A DNA stretch of 64,000 nucleotides from Pseudomonas sp. Tri1 (GCF_017968885.1 NZ_CP072913.1:5248501-5312500); one strand, 5' to 3'; positions 1 through 9,176 are shown, counted from the stretch's first letter. Numbers and translations are program-made. The notes: generated by a model not told the origin, from the letters alone.

Positions 1-48
1 GCGGTGAAAGAGGCCGAACGTCAGGTGGACGCCCATGCCAGTCCCTGA
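1..48 (+). CDS. rnfC: RnfC, C-terminal end (partial)
   Basis: The window opens inside a reading frame that encodes AVKEAERQVDAHASP and stops at a TGA at 46-48. The next gene, rnfD, starts at 35 and overlaps it by 14 bases, so by operon order (rnfA-B-C-D-G-E) this should be the end of rnfC, the NADH-binding Fe-S subunit of the Rnf membrane complex. Only 15 residues are visible; an Ala/Glu-rich charged C-terminus is typical of proteobacterial RnfC. The identity rests on position. Confidence 0.65.
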   Translation, partial: AVKEAERQVDAHASP

Positions 49-1021
49 GCCCGTGGACGAACGGCTGCGCCAAGCGATGAAGCGAGTGTTGCTGGCGACG
101 CTGCCCGGCGCGCTGGCGTTGCTGTGGTTCCATGGCTGGGGCGTAGCGCTCAACGTGCTGTTGTCCGGCCTCACCGCCCTGGCGGTCGAAGCGCTGGTGT
201 TGCGTGTGCGGCGTCGGCCTCTGATGCCCGACCTGAACGATGGCAGTGCGCTGGTCACCGCCACTCTGCTGGCCCTGGCGTTGCCGGCCTATTGCCCCTG
301 GTGGCTGACCGTCACTGCGGCCGCCTGCGCCTTGTTGTTCGGCAAGCACCTATGGGGTGGTGTCGGTACTAACCCGTTCAACCCGGCAATGCTCGGATAT
401 GCCTTGGTGCTGGTGGCGTTCCCTTCACAGATGAGTCAATGGCCCAGCCTTCATGGCATGGGCTTGCTCGAAGGCCTGCAACAGGTGTTTGGCGCTCACC
501 CGTCCCCCGATGCCTGGGCCGGCGCGACCGCACTGGATAGCCTGCGCATCAACAGAAGCCTGACGGTCGATGAACTGTTCGCCAACGATCCGGCGTTCGG
601 GCGTTTCGGTGGCCGCGGTGTCGAATGGGTCAATCTGGGGTTCCTGGCGGGCGGCCTGTTTCTGCTGCAACAACGCGTGTTCAGTTGGCATGCGCCAGTG
701 GGCATGCTGACCAGCCTGTTCATCGTCAGCTTGCTGTACTGGAACGGCTCGGGCTCCGACTCTCATGGCTCGCCACTGTTTCATCTGCTCACCGGGGCGA
801 CCATGCTCGGCGCATTTTTCATCGTGACCGAACCCGTCTCTGGCGCCAAAGCCGCGCTTGCCCGGCTGCTGTTTGGCGCAGGCGTGGGGCTGCTGGTCTA
901 CCTGATCCGCACCTGGGGTGGTTATCCTGATGGCGTGGCATTTGCGGTGCTGCTGATGAATCTCGGTGTGCCGGCGCTGGATCGGTTTGCCGAGGCACGA
1001 CAACGGCGGCAACTGACATGA
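35..1021 (+). CDS. rnfD: Rnf complex subunit RnfD
   Basis: Membrane subunit of the Rnf complex, which couples electron flow between NADH and ferredoxin to ion movement across the inner membrane. The 328-residue protein is mostly hydrophobic helices. It has the NqrB/RnfD signature GVGTNPFNPAMLGYA near residues 108-122 and, in the C-terminal third, TGATMLGAFF, whose Thr in the T-G-A-T motif is the family's covalent FMN site. The length is close to the usual ~350. The ATG at 35 lies inside the end of rnfC, and the stop overlaps rnfG as ATGA, so translation is probably coupled through the operon. Confidence 0.93.
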   Translation: MPVPEPVDERLRQAMKRVLLATLPGALALLWFHGWGVALNVLLSGLTALAVEALVLRVRRRPLMPDLNDGSALVTATLLALALPAYCPWWLTVTAAACALLFGKHLWGGVGTNPFNPAMLGYALVLVAFPSQMSQWPSLHGMGLLEGLQQVFGAHPSPDAWAGATALDSLRINRSLTVDELFANDPAFGRFGGRGVEWVNLGFLAGGLFLLQQRVFSWHAPVGMLTSLFIVSLLYWNGSGSDSHGSPLFHLLTGATMLGAFFIVTEPVSGAKAALARLLFGAGVGLLVYLIRTWGGYPDGVAFAVLLMNLGVPALDRFAEARQRRQLT

Positions 1022-1629
1022 ACAACCCCGGCGGCGTTGCGATCCTGATCATTCTGGCAGCCCTCGGCGTAGGAGCCACTTACGTCACGCAAATCAGCAC
1101 TGCCGGTCACATCGAGGCCCAACGACAGGCCATCGCCAGCAGAAGCTTGCTCGACGTACTGCCAGCCGACCACTATGACAACCAGCCGTTGACGCAGCCT
1201 GTCGTGACGACTCCGCAGACCTTGGCCCATAGCACGCTGCTGAGCGCTTACCTGGCGACCCGCAACGGCCAGCCCAGCGCCGTGTTGTTACGCAGTCAGG
1301 GGCTGGGTTATGAAGGCAGTATCGAGTTGCTGATCGCCATCGACCCTCAGGGCCGGTTGCTGGGCGTGAAAACCCTGCGCCAGTCCGAAACACCCGGGCT
1401 AGGCGCGGCGATTGCCGGTTGGCCAAACGCCTGGTTGCAGACGTTCAATGGGAAATCGCGCCAAGCCCCGGACGACAACGGTTGGGCCTTGAAAAAGGAT
1501 CAAGGGCAGTTCGATCAACTGGCCGGCGCAACGGTCACCTCCCGGGCGGTGCTCCAGGCGGTTCACGATGCGCTGCGTTATTTCGACGAGCACAAGGCTC
1601 AACTGACCAGAGTGGCCGCAAATGAATAA
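1018..1629 (+). CDS. rnfG: Rnf complex subunit RnfG
   Basis: Periplasm-facing flavoprotein of the Rnf complex, 203 residues. One N-terminal membrane anchor (about residues 5-24, GVAILIILAALGVGATYVT) is followed by an FMN-binding domain. That domain contains the family segment ETPGLGAAI and, near residue 172, AGATVTSRAV, where the Thr of G-A-T carries FMN by a phosphoester bond. The usual S/T before GAT is Ala here, a mild deviation. It starts in an ATGA overlap with rnfD and overlaps rnfE by 8 bases. Confidence 0.9.
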   Translation: MNNPGGVAILIILAALGVGATYVTQISTAGHIEAQRQAIASRSLLDVLPADHYDNQPLTQPVVTTPQTLAHSTLLSAYLATRNGQPSAVLLRSQGLGYEGSIELLIAIDPQGRLLGVKTLRQSETPGLGAAIAGWPNAWLQTFNGKSRQAPDDNGWALKKDQGQFDQLAGATVTSRAVLQAVHDALRYFDEHKAQLTRVAANE

Positions 1630-2155
1630 GCCATGGGTACTGACTCGCGGCCTGCTGCTGGTGCCCTTGGTCGGCGCAAGCGACTCGCTGGTAAACGCAC
1701 TGGGACTGTGGCTGGCCTGGGCTTTGATCAGTCTTGCCCATGGCTTGGCAATGGCTGCTCTACGGTCCCGCCTGACAGCACCTGAGCGCTTGCTCGCCTC
1801 GATTGTGCTGGCCGCGACCCTGACCGCCTGCGCAGGCTTTGCCTTCCAGGCCTGGGCGCTGGAACTGTATCGAGCGCTGAGCCTTTACATTGGCTGGGTC
1901 GCCTTGAGCTGCGTGGCGCTGGAACACGAAGATCACTGCATCGACTCCCGTTTGCCTGGACACCTCAGGCTCGCGGGGCTGTTCGGCCTCTGGATGATCG
2001 GCCTGGGCACCCTGCGCGAGCTGATCGGCAGCGGCATCCCCCTGGCCAGGCTCGCCCCCGGCGGGTTCATCCTGCTCGGTCTGCTGTTGGCGGCTTACCA
2101 GGCTTGGACGGCCGCCAAACCCCATTCATCCGTTGAGGAAACGCCGCGCCCATGA
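1622..2155 (+). CDS. rnfE: Divergent, short RnfE-like membrane subunit
   Basis: Last Rnf subunit, 177 residues with about five or six hydrophobic helices, in the RnfE position and overlapping rnfG. The segments NALGLWLAWAL and LGTLRELIGSGIP match the RnfE/NqrD fold. It is clearly shorter than enteric RnfE (about 230). Aligned by eye, the N-terminal cysteine of the LxxCP segment that helps hold the membrane [2Fe-2S] cluster in RnfA/RnfE is Val14 here, while a second cysteine (Cys97, in ALSC) is kept. It may still assemble but with altered cluster ligation. The subunit assignment is firm from context; function is less certain. Confidence 0.82.
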   Translation: MNKPWVLTRGLLLVPLVGASDSLVNALGLWLAWALISLAHGLAMAALRSRLTAPERLLASIVLAATLTACAGFAFQAWALELYRALSLYIGWVALSCVALEHEDHCIDSRLPGHLRLAGLFGLWMIGLGTLRELIGSGIPLARLAPGGFILLGLLLAAYQAWTAAKPHSSVEETPRP

Positions 2156-2790
2156 ACGCCGCAAAACGCCTGGAAATATTTCGTCGCTTTCACGAAGACA
2201 ACCCGGAACCGAAAACAGAACTGGCCTATACCTCGCCGTTCGAGTTGTTGATCGCGGTGATCCTGTCGGCCCAGTCCACCGATGTCGGCGTCAACAAAGC
2301 CACGGCCAAGCTGTTCCCGGTGGCCAATACGCCAGAGGCGATCCATGCCCTGGGCGTCGAAGGACTCTCCGAGTACATCAAGACCATCGGCCTGTTCAAT
2401 AGCAAGGCCAAGAACGTGATCGAAACCTGCCGCTTGCTGATCGAGCGTCACGCAGGTGAGGTCCCGCAGACTCGCGAAGCACTGGAAGCTCTTCCAGGTG
2501 TGGGCCGCAAAACCGCCAACGTCGTACTCAATACCGCATTTCGTCAGTTGACCATGGCGGTCGACACCCACATCTTCCGCGTGAGCAACCGCACCGGGCT
2601 GGCGCCTGGGAAAAACGTCGTGGAAGTGGAAAAGAAACTGATGAAGTTCGTGCCCAAGGAATTTCTCCTGGATTCCCATCACTGGCTCATCCTTCACGGG
2701 CGCTACGTTTGCCTGGCGCGCAAGCCCCGCTGTGGCAGCTGCCGAATCGAAGATTTATGCGAATACAAGCACAAGACGTCTGACGATTGA
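2152..2790 (+). CDS. nth: Endonuclease III (DNA glycosylase/AP lyase)
   Basis: Base-excision repair enzyme that removes oxidised pyrimidines and cuts the abasic site. The 212 residues have the standard parts in order: a helix-hairpin-helix LPGVGRKTANVV whose Lys is the catalytic nucleophile, then VDTHIFRV with the catalytic Asp, and a C-terminal [4Fe-4S] loop with four Cys in the C-x6-C-x2-C-x5-C pattern (CLARKPRCGSCRIEDLC). It begins in an ATGA overlap with rnfE, so it is the last gene of the rnf operon. The rnf-nth linkage is common in gammaproteobacteria. Confidence 0.97.
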   Translation: MNAAKRLEIFRRFHEDNPEPKTELAYTSPFELLIAVILSAQSTDVGVNKATAKLFPVANTPEAIHALGVEGLSEYIKTIGLFNSKAKNVIETCRLLIERHAGEVPQTREALEALPGVGRKTANVVLNTAFRQLTMAVDTHIFRVSNRTGLAPGKNVVEVEKKLMKFVPKEFLLDSHHWLILHGRYVCLARKPRCGSCRIEDLCEYKHKTSDD

Positions 2791-2897
2791 GACACTATTG
2801 ATTTTATTGATCCATCGATTGAAAAAATCTTTTTTACCCGCCCGTGGTTTATCGATATAAGGAGCGCCAATGGCAGTCTTAGCCTGGAGTCGAACCC

Positions 2898-3080
2898 ATG
2901 AGTACTGGCAAAGAACAACTGGATGTAGAAGACGATTTCATCGCCGTTGAGGCCGACGACGCGGAACCTGTGGTAGTGGAAGTGGCGAAAACCAATCTGA
3001 GCAAACGCCGCACCATCGATAACCTGCTGGAAGAGCGCCGCCTGCAGAAGCAACTGGCCGATTACGATTTTGACCTCTGA
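2898..3080 (+). CDS. Small conserved acidic protein (PA3496 family)
   Basis: A 60-residue protein with an acidic N-terminal half (EDDFIAVEADDAEPVVVEV) and a charged helical C-terminal half (KRRTIDNLLEERRLQKQLADYDFDL). It resembles the short Pseudomonas proteins of the PA3496 family, linked in databases to envelope integrity on limited evidence. It follows nth as in other pseudomonads and is closed by a clear terminator at 3086. No signal peptide or membrane segment is visible, so the molecular role is unknown. Confidence 0.75.
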   Translation: MSTGKEQLDVEDDFIAVEADDAEPVVVEVAKTNLSKRRTIDNLLEERRLQKQLADYDFDL

Positions 3081-3085
3081 CACGT

Positions 3086-3112
3086 AAAAGCCTCCCTAAC
3101 GGAGGCTTTTTA
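3086..3112 (+). terminator. Intrinsic terminator after the PA3496-like gene
   Basis: Perfect 10-bp arms AAAAGCCTCC and GGAGGCTTTT around a CTAAC loop. The A and T flanks let it work in both directions, between this gene and the convergent response regulator. Confidence 0.85.
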
Positions 3113-3135
3113 CTGAGTACGCGTGACCGAACAAC

Positions 3136-3762
3136 TCACACCAACCCATTGCGCTGTGCCAGCTCGATCAGATCGACCAGCGAACGGGCATTGAGTTTCA
3201 ACAACAAGCGCGTCTTGTAAGTACTGACCGTCTTGTTGCTCAAGAACATCCCATCGGCAATTTCCTTGTTGGTTTTTCCACGCGCCAGTTGCTGCAGGAC
3301 CATCATTTCTCGCCCGGATAAACGATCCACCATATCGGACTCGCTGGCGTTTCCAAGGCTCGAACGTACCGTATGCAGTGCCTGGTTGGGAAAGTAGCTG
3401 TAACCTGACAATACCGCCTTTATCGCACTCAACAGTTCCGTGAGGTCCTGTTGTTTGCACACATAACCAGCGGCCCCCGTCTGCATACAACGCATCGAGA
3501 AATGCCCAGGAGCCTGAGAAGTAAGTACCAGTACTTTCAGGGGCGAAGAATTGGCGGTCAGGCGCGCGATAACCTCCAACCCGTCCAGTTTCGGAATGCC
3601 GATATCGAGAATGACAATGTCAGGCGCAAGTTCACGAGCAAGTTGCAAGGCATCGACACCATTATCTGTTTCGGCAACAACTTCATAGCCATGACGCTCC
3701 ATTAGTAGACGTACAGCAAGACGAATGACGGGATGATCATCCACGATCAGCACTTTATTCAT
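3136..3762 (-). CDS. NarL/FixJ-type response regulator
   Basis: Two-component transcription factor of 208 residues. The receiver domain (about 1-120) begins MNKVLIVDDHP with the acidic pocket, and the phospho-acceptor is Asp53 in VILDIG. The C-terminal LuxR-type helix-turn-helix reads LSGREMMVLQQLARGKTNKEIA, then SNKTVSTYKTRL. I took the ATG at 3762 rather than the upstream one at 3804 because the receiver fold begins there and a GGA sits about 8 bases upstream. The sequence is close to BvgA/RocA1-like regulators, but no kinase gene is adjacent, so the partner is unknown. The cognate sensor may be encoded elsewhere. Confidence 0.88.
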   Translation of the reverse strand: MNKVLIVDDHPVIRLAVRLLMERHGYEVVAETDNGVDALQLARELAPDIVILDIGIPKLDGLEVIARLTANSSPLKVLVLTSQAPGHFSMRCMQTGAAGYVCKQQDLTELLSAIKAVLSGYSYFPNQALHTVRSSLGNASESDMVDRLSGREMMVLQQLARGKTNKEIADGMFLSNKTVSTYKTRLLLKLNARSLVDLIELAQRNGLV

Positions 3763-4214
3763 GGGCAAATCCAACTTCGCTGTTCGAATTTTTAGAGCAC
3801 GCACAATAGCCTAGTCATTTCTACCTTGGCATGCTGCCCCCCCTGAGTGCTCGCACCGAGAGACGCAACCTACAAGCAATACAGAAAAATCCTACAAATT
3901 CCCCTGGAAATAATGTGCCATGAATTTTCTCACAGGGCTCAGCCTCCCCTTCCTAACGAGCCGCCCCCCCTTCGGATATTGTGACTTTCCCCTCCTGGCT
4001 GTCGCGCGGGAAGGAAATAGAAGTGACTGCACTCATAAAAAGTAACTGAATTATCTATCGATAAAACAGCAACAACCTCATTAATCCAGCTAAAACCTAT
4101 ATAAAACCAACGTGCTTAATGCAGGGCATACCCGTCTTCAATTAGCAAACCCGAACGACTAACACTCAGCCATTCCATTCAGTCATCGAGCTTACATAAC
4201 CATGAGTTTTCACC
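3763..4214. other. AT-rich intergenic region, no gene found
   Basis: A 452-base spacer between two divergent genes, noticeably richer in A+T than its surroundings, especially 4020-4200. It must hold the promoter of the response regulator and that of the membrane-protein gene at 4215. I see no long open frame, no tRNA, and no convincing hairpin with a T-run. C-runs occur near 3838 and 3964. Confidence 0.6.
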
Positions 4215-4730
4215 ATGAACAAACCTTTGAAAACCATCACCAACCCAATGACCCTTATCGCTATATTTGCCACGTTATCTGAAACGTCCGCGGCGATTTC
4301 CCTGCCGTTCCTGGATGATCAGGATCGTGAATATTATCTGTGGTTCCTGATCAGCTTTCCGTTCTATCTACTGCTGCTTTTTTTTATCACCCTAAACTTC
4401 AACTATCGCTCGTTATATTCACCGTCCGACTTTCACAAGAGCAAGCACTTCATAAAGACCATGGATGACTCGACCTGCCGACGTAGACGAGTGTTACGTC
4501 GGGCCGACAAAGTCAGAAAGTCAGTCATGCGCTGTCATCGACGCAAACACGATCCACAACGGGTCATTCTTCTGGTGTGCAGCCCATCGGGAGAGCTGAT
4601 TGCAGCCTATCGGGCCAAACTCTTGAAGCGCGCCACGGGACACACCGAAATTGTCCTGTACGTCATTTACAGCCGCGACGACGCAGACGTGGTACCGGAC
4701 AGGCAGGAGGGTGGGCGCTCAGGGGAATAG
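4215..4730 (+). CDS. Hypothetical two-helix membrane protein
   Basis: A 171-residue protein that I do not recognise. Two hydrophobic segments (about residues 9-28 and 41-61) are followed by a very basic stretch (RRRRVLRRADKVRKSVMRCHRRKH) near 90-115, then a mixed alpha/beta-looking tail with RVILLVCSP and EIVLYVIYS. By the positive-inside rule the tail would be cytoplasmic. No good ribosome-binding site is visible before the ATG at 4215. The 5' half is A+T-rich compared with neighbours, which may mean later acquisition. It sits between a response regulator and argG without evident operon partners. Confidence 0.6.
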   Translation: MNKPLKTITNPMTLIAIFATLSETSAAISLPFLDDQDREYYLWFLISFPFYLLLLFFITLNFNYRSLYSPSDFHKSKHFIKTMDDSTCRRRRVLRRADKVRKSVMRCHRRKHDPQRVILLVCSPSGELIAAYRAKLLKRATGHTEIVLYVIYSRDDADVVPDRQEGGRSGE

Positions 4731-4752
4731 CGCCGCATAACAGGGCGATCGC

Positions 4753-4785
4753 AAAAAAAACGGCCTGCTCATGGCAGGCCGTTTT
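4753..4785 (-). terminator. argG terminator
   Basis: Hairpin ACGGCCTGC/GCAGGCCGT with a 4-5 base loop. The A8 run at 4753-4760 becomes a U-tract for minus-strand transcription, so this ends argG; the short TTTT on the other side may also stop reading from the gene at 4215. Confidence 0.88.
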
Positions 4786-4798
4786 CACATCGCCAGGG

Positions 4799-6016
4799 TC
4801 AGAACAGCTTGCGACCCTTGTTCGCCGCGATACGCATGCGCAGGGCGTTGAGCTTGATGAAACCGGCTGCGTCGGCCTGGTTGTAGGCGCCGCCGTCTTC
4901 TTCGAAGGTCGCGATGTTGGCATCGAACAGCGACTCATCGGACTTACGCCCGGTGACGATCACGTTGCCCTTGTACAGCTTCAGGCGCACCACGCCATTC
5001 ACGTGGGCCTGGGATGCGTCGATCATCTGCTGCAGCATCAGCCGCTCTGGGCTCCACCAGTAACCGGTGTAGATCAGGCTGGCGTACTTGGGCATCAGCT
5101 CGTCCTTGAGGTGAGCCACTTCGCGGTCCAGGGTGATCGATTCGATCGCCCGGTGAGCGCGCAGCATGATAGTGCCGCCCGGGGTTTCGTAGCAGCCGCG
5201 GGACTTCATACCCACATAGCGGTTCTCGACGATGTCCAGACGACCGATGCCGTGCTCGCCACCGATACGGTTCAGGGTCGCCAGCACGGTGGCCGGGCTC
5301 ATTTCCACGCCGTCCAGGGCAACGATATCGCCATTGCGATAGGTCAGCTCCAGGTATTGCGGGGTATCGGGAGCCTTCTCCGGGGACACGGTCCAGCGCC
5401 ACATGTCTTCTTCGTGCTCGGTCCAGGTGTCTTCCAGCACGCCGCCTTCATAGGAGATGTGCAGCAGGTTGGCGTCCATCGAGTACGGGGATTTTTTCTT
5501 GCCGTGGCGCTCGATCGGGATCGCGTGCTTCTCGGCGTAGTCCATCAGTTTTTCACGGGACAGCAAGTCCCACTCACGCCATGGGGCAATGACTTTCACG
5601 CCAGGCTTGAGGGCATAGGCACCCAGTTCAAAACGCACCTGGTCGTTGCCTTTGCCGGTAGCGCCGTGGGAAATGGCGTCGGCACCGGTTTCATTGGCGA
5701 TTTCGATCAGGCGCTTGGCGATCAACGGACGGGCAATGGAAGTACCCAGCAGGTACTCGCCTTCGTAAACAGTGTTGGCGCGGAACATCGGGAACACGAA
5801 GTCGCGGACGAACTCTTCGCGCAGGTCATCGATGTAGATCTCTTTGACGCCCATGGCCTGAGCCTTGGCGCGTGCAGGCTCGACTTCTTCGCCCTGCCCC
5901 AGGTCAGCGGTGAAGGTCACCACTTCGCAGTTATAAGTGTCCTGCAGCCACTTGAGGATCACCGAAGTGTCCAGGCCGCCGGAATACGCCAGAACGACCT
6001 TGTTTACGTCCGCCAT
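4799..6016 (-). CDS. argG: Argininosuccinate synthase
   Basis: Joins citrulline and aspartate using ATP, the seventh step of arginine synthesis. The 405-residue protein begins [20 protein letters not shown], where AYSGGLDTS is the PP-loop ATP site of the family. It continues with [15 protein letters not shown] and [15 protein letters not shown] segments (here [12 protein letters not shown]) that contact citrulline and aspartate. The start at 6016 is set by a GGAG eight bases upstream and by the family N-terminus; the longer open frame further upstream is non-coding. Two ArgR-like half-sites lie 59-95 bases upstream, so repression by arginine is likely. Confidence 0.97.
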   Translation of the reverse strand: MADVNKVVLAYSGGLDTSVILKWLQDTYNCEVVTFTADLGQGEEVEPARAKAQAMGVKEIYIDDLREEFVRDFVFPMFRANTVYEGEYLLGTSIARPLIAKRLIEIANETGADAISHGATGKGNDQVRFELGAYALKPGVKVIAPWREWDLLSREKLMDYAEKHAIPIERHGKKKSPYSMDANLLHISYEGGVLEDTWTEHEEDMWRWTVSPEKAPDTPQYLELTYRNGDIVALDGVEMSPATVLATLNRIGGEHGIGRLDIVENRYVGMKSRGCYETPGGTIMLRAHRAIESITLDREVAHLKDELMPKYASLIYTGYWWSPERLMLQQMIDASQAHVNGVVRLKLYKGNVIVTGRKSDESLFDANIATFEEDGGAYNQADAAGFIKLNALRMRIAANKGRKLF

Positions 6017-6074
6017 GCCATCACTCCACGGGTTGTACGGAAAGCCGGGAAGTTTAACGTCCAATGCGGATAAT

Positions 6075-6111
6075 TTACAGGGGCGCGACAGCTTATGACG
6101 ACGAAGCGACA
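6075..6111 (-). promoter_or_regulatory. Candidate ArgR operator before argG
   Basis: On the minus strand there is TGTCGC-N8-AA (6090 down to 6075), an exact match to the Pseudomonas ArgR half-site TGTCGCN8AA. A second TGTCGC-N8-CA lies 21 bases upstream (6111 down to 6096), missing only one base. Paired, evenly spaced half-sites are the usual ArgR arrangement. Confidence 0.6.
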
Positions 6112-6143
6112 GATTATGTCGAGCGAGCGACGGGTATCGCGGA

Positions 6144-7118
6144 TCAGGATGTCCGCGCAGCGGTGGTAGCGGGCGCCTTGACCGGAGCCGCGACCGGTGC
6201 CGGGACCTTGCCAGGGGCTGCCGCAGGTGCCGGCGCCGTTGTCGGTTGCGGTGCCGGTGCCTCGGTTGGCGCCACCCGCTCCAGGCGCACGACCACCCGA
6301 CGGTTCTTGGCCCGGTTGGCGGCATTGGTATTGGGTACCAGCGGATAACGCTCGCCGTGGAAACGCACCGTGATCTGCGACTCCTGGAAACCATTGGCCT
6401 TGAAGAAGTCCTGGACCGCCAGGGCCCGGCGCCGTGACAACTCACGGTTGGTCAAGCGGTTGCCACTGTTGTCGGAGTGACCATCGAGCTCGACATGATT
6501 GACGCTAGGATCAGCCTTGATGAAGTCGAGCATCACCTGCAACTGAGCCTTGGCCTGCGCATCCAGCTCGACTTCTTCCCCGGGGAAACCGATCTGGGTT
6601 TGCTTCACCTGTTCGAAATTCTTCGGCAGCAACTTGGCCACGCAGCTCTGATAGTCGCTGAAGGCCTTGTTGAAGCGCACCGGCAGCAGGCGGACTTCCG
6701 ATACCCGCCCGTCCTCGGTGTTGCGTCGTACCACCGGGCTGCGACCGTCCATCAGCCCGCTGATCAAGCGACCGGCCTGGACCTGGGAGCTGTTGAACAA
6801 GACATCGCCACTGCCAATGTTGACCGAGCCCAGGTTGATGTCACCCCTCCCCGGTTGCCAGGGCGCCGCGGCCGCCAGCAAAGTCGCCGAACCGCCTCCG
6901 AGCATCGGGTTGTAGGCCTTGAGCCGAAATGTGGCCTGCTCGCCCGCCCGACGCACGAATTCGCCACTGCCAAAGTCGGTAATCGGCTGGCTCAGCCGAC
7001 ACTCGAACTTATCGCCTTCGACCGTCCACTCAATGCTCTCCAGACGGGTCTGGAAAGTGAGCGCCATGGCGGGAAAGCTGGCAAACACACTGAGCAAGGC
7101 TAGATAACGCTGGCGCAC
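6144..7118 (-). CDS. motY: MotY-like flagellar stator-associated protein (OmpA C-domain)
   Basis: Periplasmic protein of the flagellar T-ring that helps place stator units around the motor. A signal peptide ([18 protein letters not shown]) is followed by an N-terminal MotY domain and a C-terminal OmpA/Pal peptidoglycan-binding domain with [19 protein letters not shown] and NRRVVVRL. The final ~35 residues are a Pro/Ala-rich tail of low complexity. I prefer the GTG at 7118 (324 residues), six bases after a GGAG, over the GTG at 7130. It lies between argG and divergent pyrC, as in other pseudomonads. Confidence 0.88.
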   Translation of the reverse strand: MRQRYLALLSVFASFPAMALTFQTRLESIEWTVEGDKFECRLSQPITDFGSGEFVRRAGEQATFRLKAYNPMLGGGSATLLAAAAPWQPGRGDINLGSVNIGSGDVLFNSSQVQAGRLISGLMDGRSPVVRRNTEDGRVSEVRLLPVRFNKAFSDYQSCVAKLLPKNFEQVKQTQIGFPGEEVELDAQAKAQLQVMLDFIKADPSVNHVELDGHSDNSGNRLTNRELSRRRALAVQDFFKANGFQESQITVRFHGERYPLVPNTNAANRAKNRRVVVRLERVAPTEAPAPQPTTAPAPAAAPGKVPAPVAAPVKAPATTAARTS

Positions 7119-7310
7119 GGGAGGCTCCACTGACTTTTATACAAAGATCGACGCATGCCGAGGGCATGACGCTTGTCCGGGGCACTGCACGGATTCGTGG
7201 CACACCTGTAGGGGCTATCGGTAAGTTGCGGCAGAACTTGATAGCGGGTGCCTGAATCGGTCTTTTCCGGTAGCATTCCCCAGAGTTTGACCCGCCTGGA
7301 AGCCCCCCCC

Positions 7311-8357
7311 ATGTCCGACCGCCTGACCCTGCTGCGTCCCGACGACTGGCATATTCATCTTCGCGATGGTGCTGTGTTGACCCATACCGTCGCCGATGTC
7401 GCGCGCACCTTCGGGCGCGCAATCATCATGCCTAACCTGGTTCCGCCCGTGCGCAACGCCGCCGAGGCCGATGGCTATCGCCAGCGCATCCTCGCCGCAC
7501 GCCCGGCTGGCAGCCGCTTCGAACCGCTGATGGTGCTTTACCTCACCGACCGCACCCAGCCCGAAGAGATCCGCGAGGCCAAGGCCAGCGGCTTCGTCCA
7601 TGCCGCCAAGCTGTACCCGGCCGGTGCCACCACCAACTCCGATTCCGGTGTCACCAGCATCGACAAGATCTTTGCGGCGCTGGAGGCGATGGCCGAAGTC
7701 GGCATGCCGTTGTTGATCCACGGTGAGGTCACCCGGGGCGACGTCGACGTGTTCGACCGCGAGAAAATCTTCATCGACGAGCACATGCGCCGCGTCGTGG
7801 AACGGTTCCCGACGCTCAAGGTGGTGTTCGAACACATCACCACCGGCGATGCCGTGCAGTTCGTCAACGAGGCTCCGGCCAACGTCGGCGCGACCATTAC
7901 CGCCCATCACCTGCTGTACAACCGCAACCATATGCTGGTGGGCGGGATCCGTCCGCACTTCTATTGCCTGCCGATCCTCAAGCGCAATACCCATCAGGAA
8001 GCTCTGCTCGTCGCCGCCACCAGCGGCAGCGCCAAGTTTTTCCTCGGCACGGACTCGGCGCCCCACGCCCGCCACGCCAAGGAAGCCGCCTGCGGTTGCG
8101 CCGGTTGCTACACCGCCTACGCGGCCATCGAGCTGTACGCCGAGGCGTTCGAACAGCGTAACGCGCTGGACAAACTCGAAGGTTTCGCCAGCCTGCACGG
8201 CCCAAGCTTCTATGGTCTGCCAGCGAACACCGATCGTATTACCCTGGTCCGCGACGAGTGGACCGCCCCCGCCAGCCTGCCTTTCGGCGAGCTGACTGTC
8301 ATCCCGCTGCGCGCCGGTGAAAAACTGCGCTGGCGCCTGCTGGAGGAAAACGTGTGA
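7311..8357 (+). CDS. pyrC: Dihydroorotase
   Basis: Closes carbamoyl-aspartate to dihydroorotate in pyrimidine synthesis. The 348 residues are the usual class II length. [10 protein letters not shown] supplies the HxH zinc ligands, [14 protein letters not shown] carries the lysine that becomes carbamylated, and GTDSAPH holds the catalytic Asp. The ATG at 7311 is preceded by GGAAG and then eight consecutive C residues, an unusual context right at the ribosome-binding site. The stop overlaps the GTG start of rnt by four bases, indicating coupled translation. Confidence 0.97.
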   Translation: MSDRLTLLRPDDWHIHLRDGAVLTHTVADVARTFGRAIIMPNLVPPVRNAAEADGYRQRILAARPAGSRFEPLMVLYLTDRTQPEEIREAKASGFVHAAKLYPAGATTNSDSGVTSIDKIFAALEAMAEVGMPLLIHGEVTRGDVDVFDREKIFIDEHMRRVVERFPTLKVVFEHITTGDAVQFVNEAPANVGATITAHHLLYNRNHMLVGGIRPHFYCLPILKRNTHQEALLVAATSGSAKFFLGTDSAPHARHAKEAACGCAGCYTAYAAIELYAEAFEQRNALDKLEGFASLHGPSFYGLPANTDRITLVRDEWTAPASLPFGELTVIPLRAGEKLRWRLLEENV

Positions 8358-9031
8358 GTGAAGATCATTTCGACGACGAACAGGACGGCAACGGTGGTTC
8401 GGGCGGCGCCCGTCACCCCATGGCTGCCCGGTTCCGGGGCTATCTGCCGGTCGTCGTCGACGTAGAAACCGGCGGCTTCAACTCCGCCACCGATGCGTTG
8501 CTGGAAATCGCCGCGACCACCATCGGCATGGATGAAAAAGGTTTTGTGTTCCCTGACCACACCTATTTCTTTCGTGTCGAACCGTTCGAAGGCGCCAACA
8601 TCGAAGCGGCGGCCCTGGAGTTCACCGGGATCAAGCTCGATCACCCTTTGCGCATGGCAGTGAGTGAAGAGACCGCCCTGACCGACATTTTCCGCGGTGT
8701 GCGCAAGGCCCTGAAGGCCAACGGTTGCAAGCGAGCAATCCTGGTCGGCCACAACAGCAGCTTCGACCTGGGCTTCCTCAACGCCGCTGTCGCGCGCCTG
8801 GACATGAAGCGCAATCCGTTTCACCCGTTCTCCAGCTTCGACACAGCGACCCTGGCCGGCCTGGCGTATGGCCAGACCGTCCTGGCCAAGGCCTGCCAGG
8901 CGGCCGACATCGATTTTGATGGCCGTGAAGCCCACTCGGCCCGCTACGACACCGAGAAGACGGCCGAGCTGTTCTGCGGCATCGTCAACCGCTGGAAGCA
9001 GATGGGTGGCTGGCAGGATTTCGACGACTGA
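8354..9031 (+). CDS. rnt: Ribonuclease T
   Basis: DEDD-type 3' exoribonuclease that trims tRNA and other stable RNA ends. Its 225 residues show the three exonuclease motifs: [10 protein letters not shown] (Asp-x-Glu), [15 protein letters not shown], and [15 protein letters not shown], which holds the catalytic His and last Asp. Translation starts at a GTG within the GTGA overlap with pyrC, with GGAGG about nine bases upstream. Length and start match the Pseudomonas family. Confidence 0.96.
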   Translation: MSEDHFDDEQDGNGGSGGARHPMAARFRGYLPVVVDVETGGFNSATDALLEIAATTIGMDEKGFVFPDHTYFFRVEPFEGANIEAAALEFTGIKLDHPLRMAVSEETALTDIFRGVRKALKANGCKRAILVGHNSSFDLGFLNAAVARLDMKRNPFHPFSSFDTATLAGLAYGQTVLAKACQAADIDFDGREAHSARYDTEKTAELFCGIVNRWKQMGGWQDFDD

Positions 9032-9052
9032 CATCGGACCAGCTATGGCTCT

Positions 9053-9176
9053 TGTGGCGAGGGGATTTATCCCCCGTGGGACTGCGCAGCAGTCCCACGA
9101 AAGGTGAGCCAGGCCAAATCAATTGGCGGGTTTTGGGTCGCTTCGCGGCCCAGCGGGGATAAATCCCCTCGCCACA
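9053..9176. repeat. Paired inverted repeat (GGGGATTTATCCCC type)
   Basis: A 124-base element whose outer arms are TGTGGCGAGGGGATTTATCC and its reverse complement, with GTGGGACTGC/GCAGTCCCAC and GGTCGCTTCGCGGCC hairpins inside. Related copies are at 21859 and 31885. It lies between the convergent rnt and peroxiredoxin genes. Confidence 0.75.

Noticed and set aside
4577..6073. 498-residue open frame on the plus strand
   Set aside because: Antisense shadow of argG, with no ribosome site or domain.
9053..9176. Possible CRISPR-like array from repeated arms
   Set aside because: There are only two inverted arms, no regular spacers and no cas genes; it is a paired palindromic repeat.
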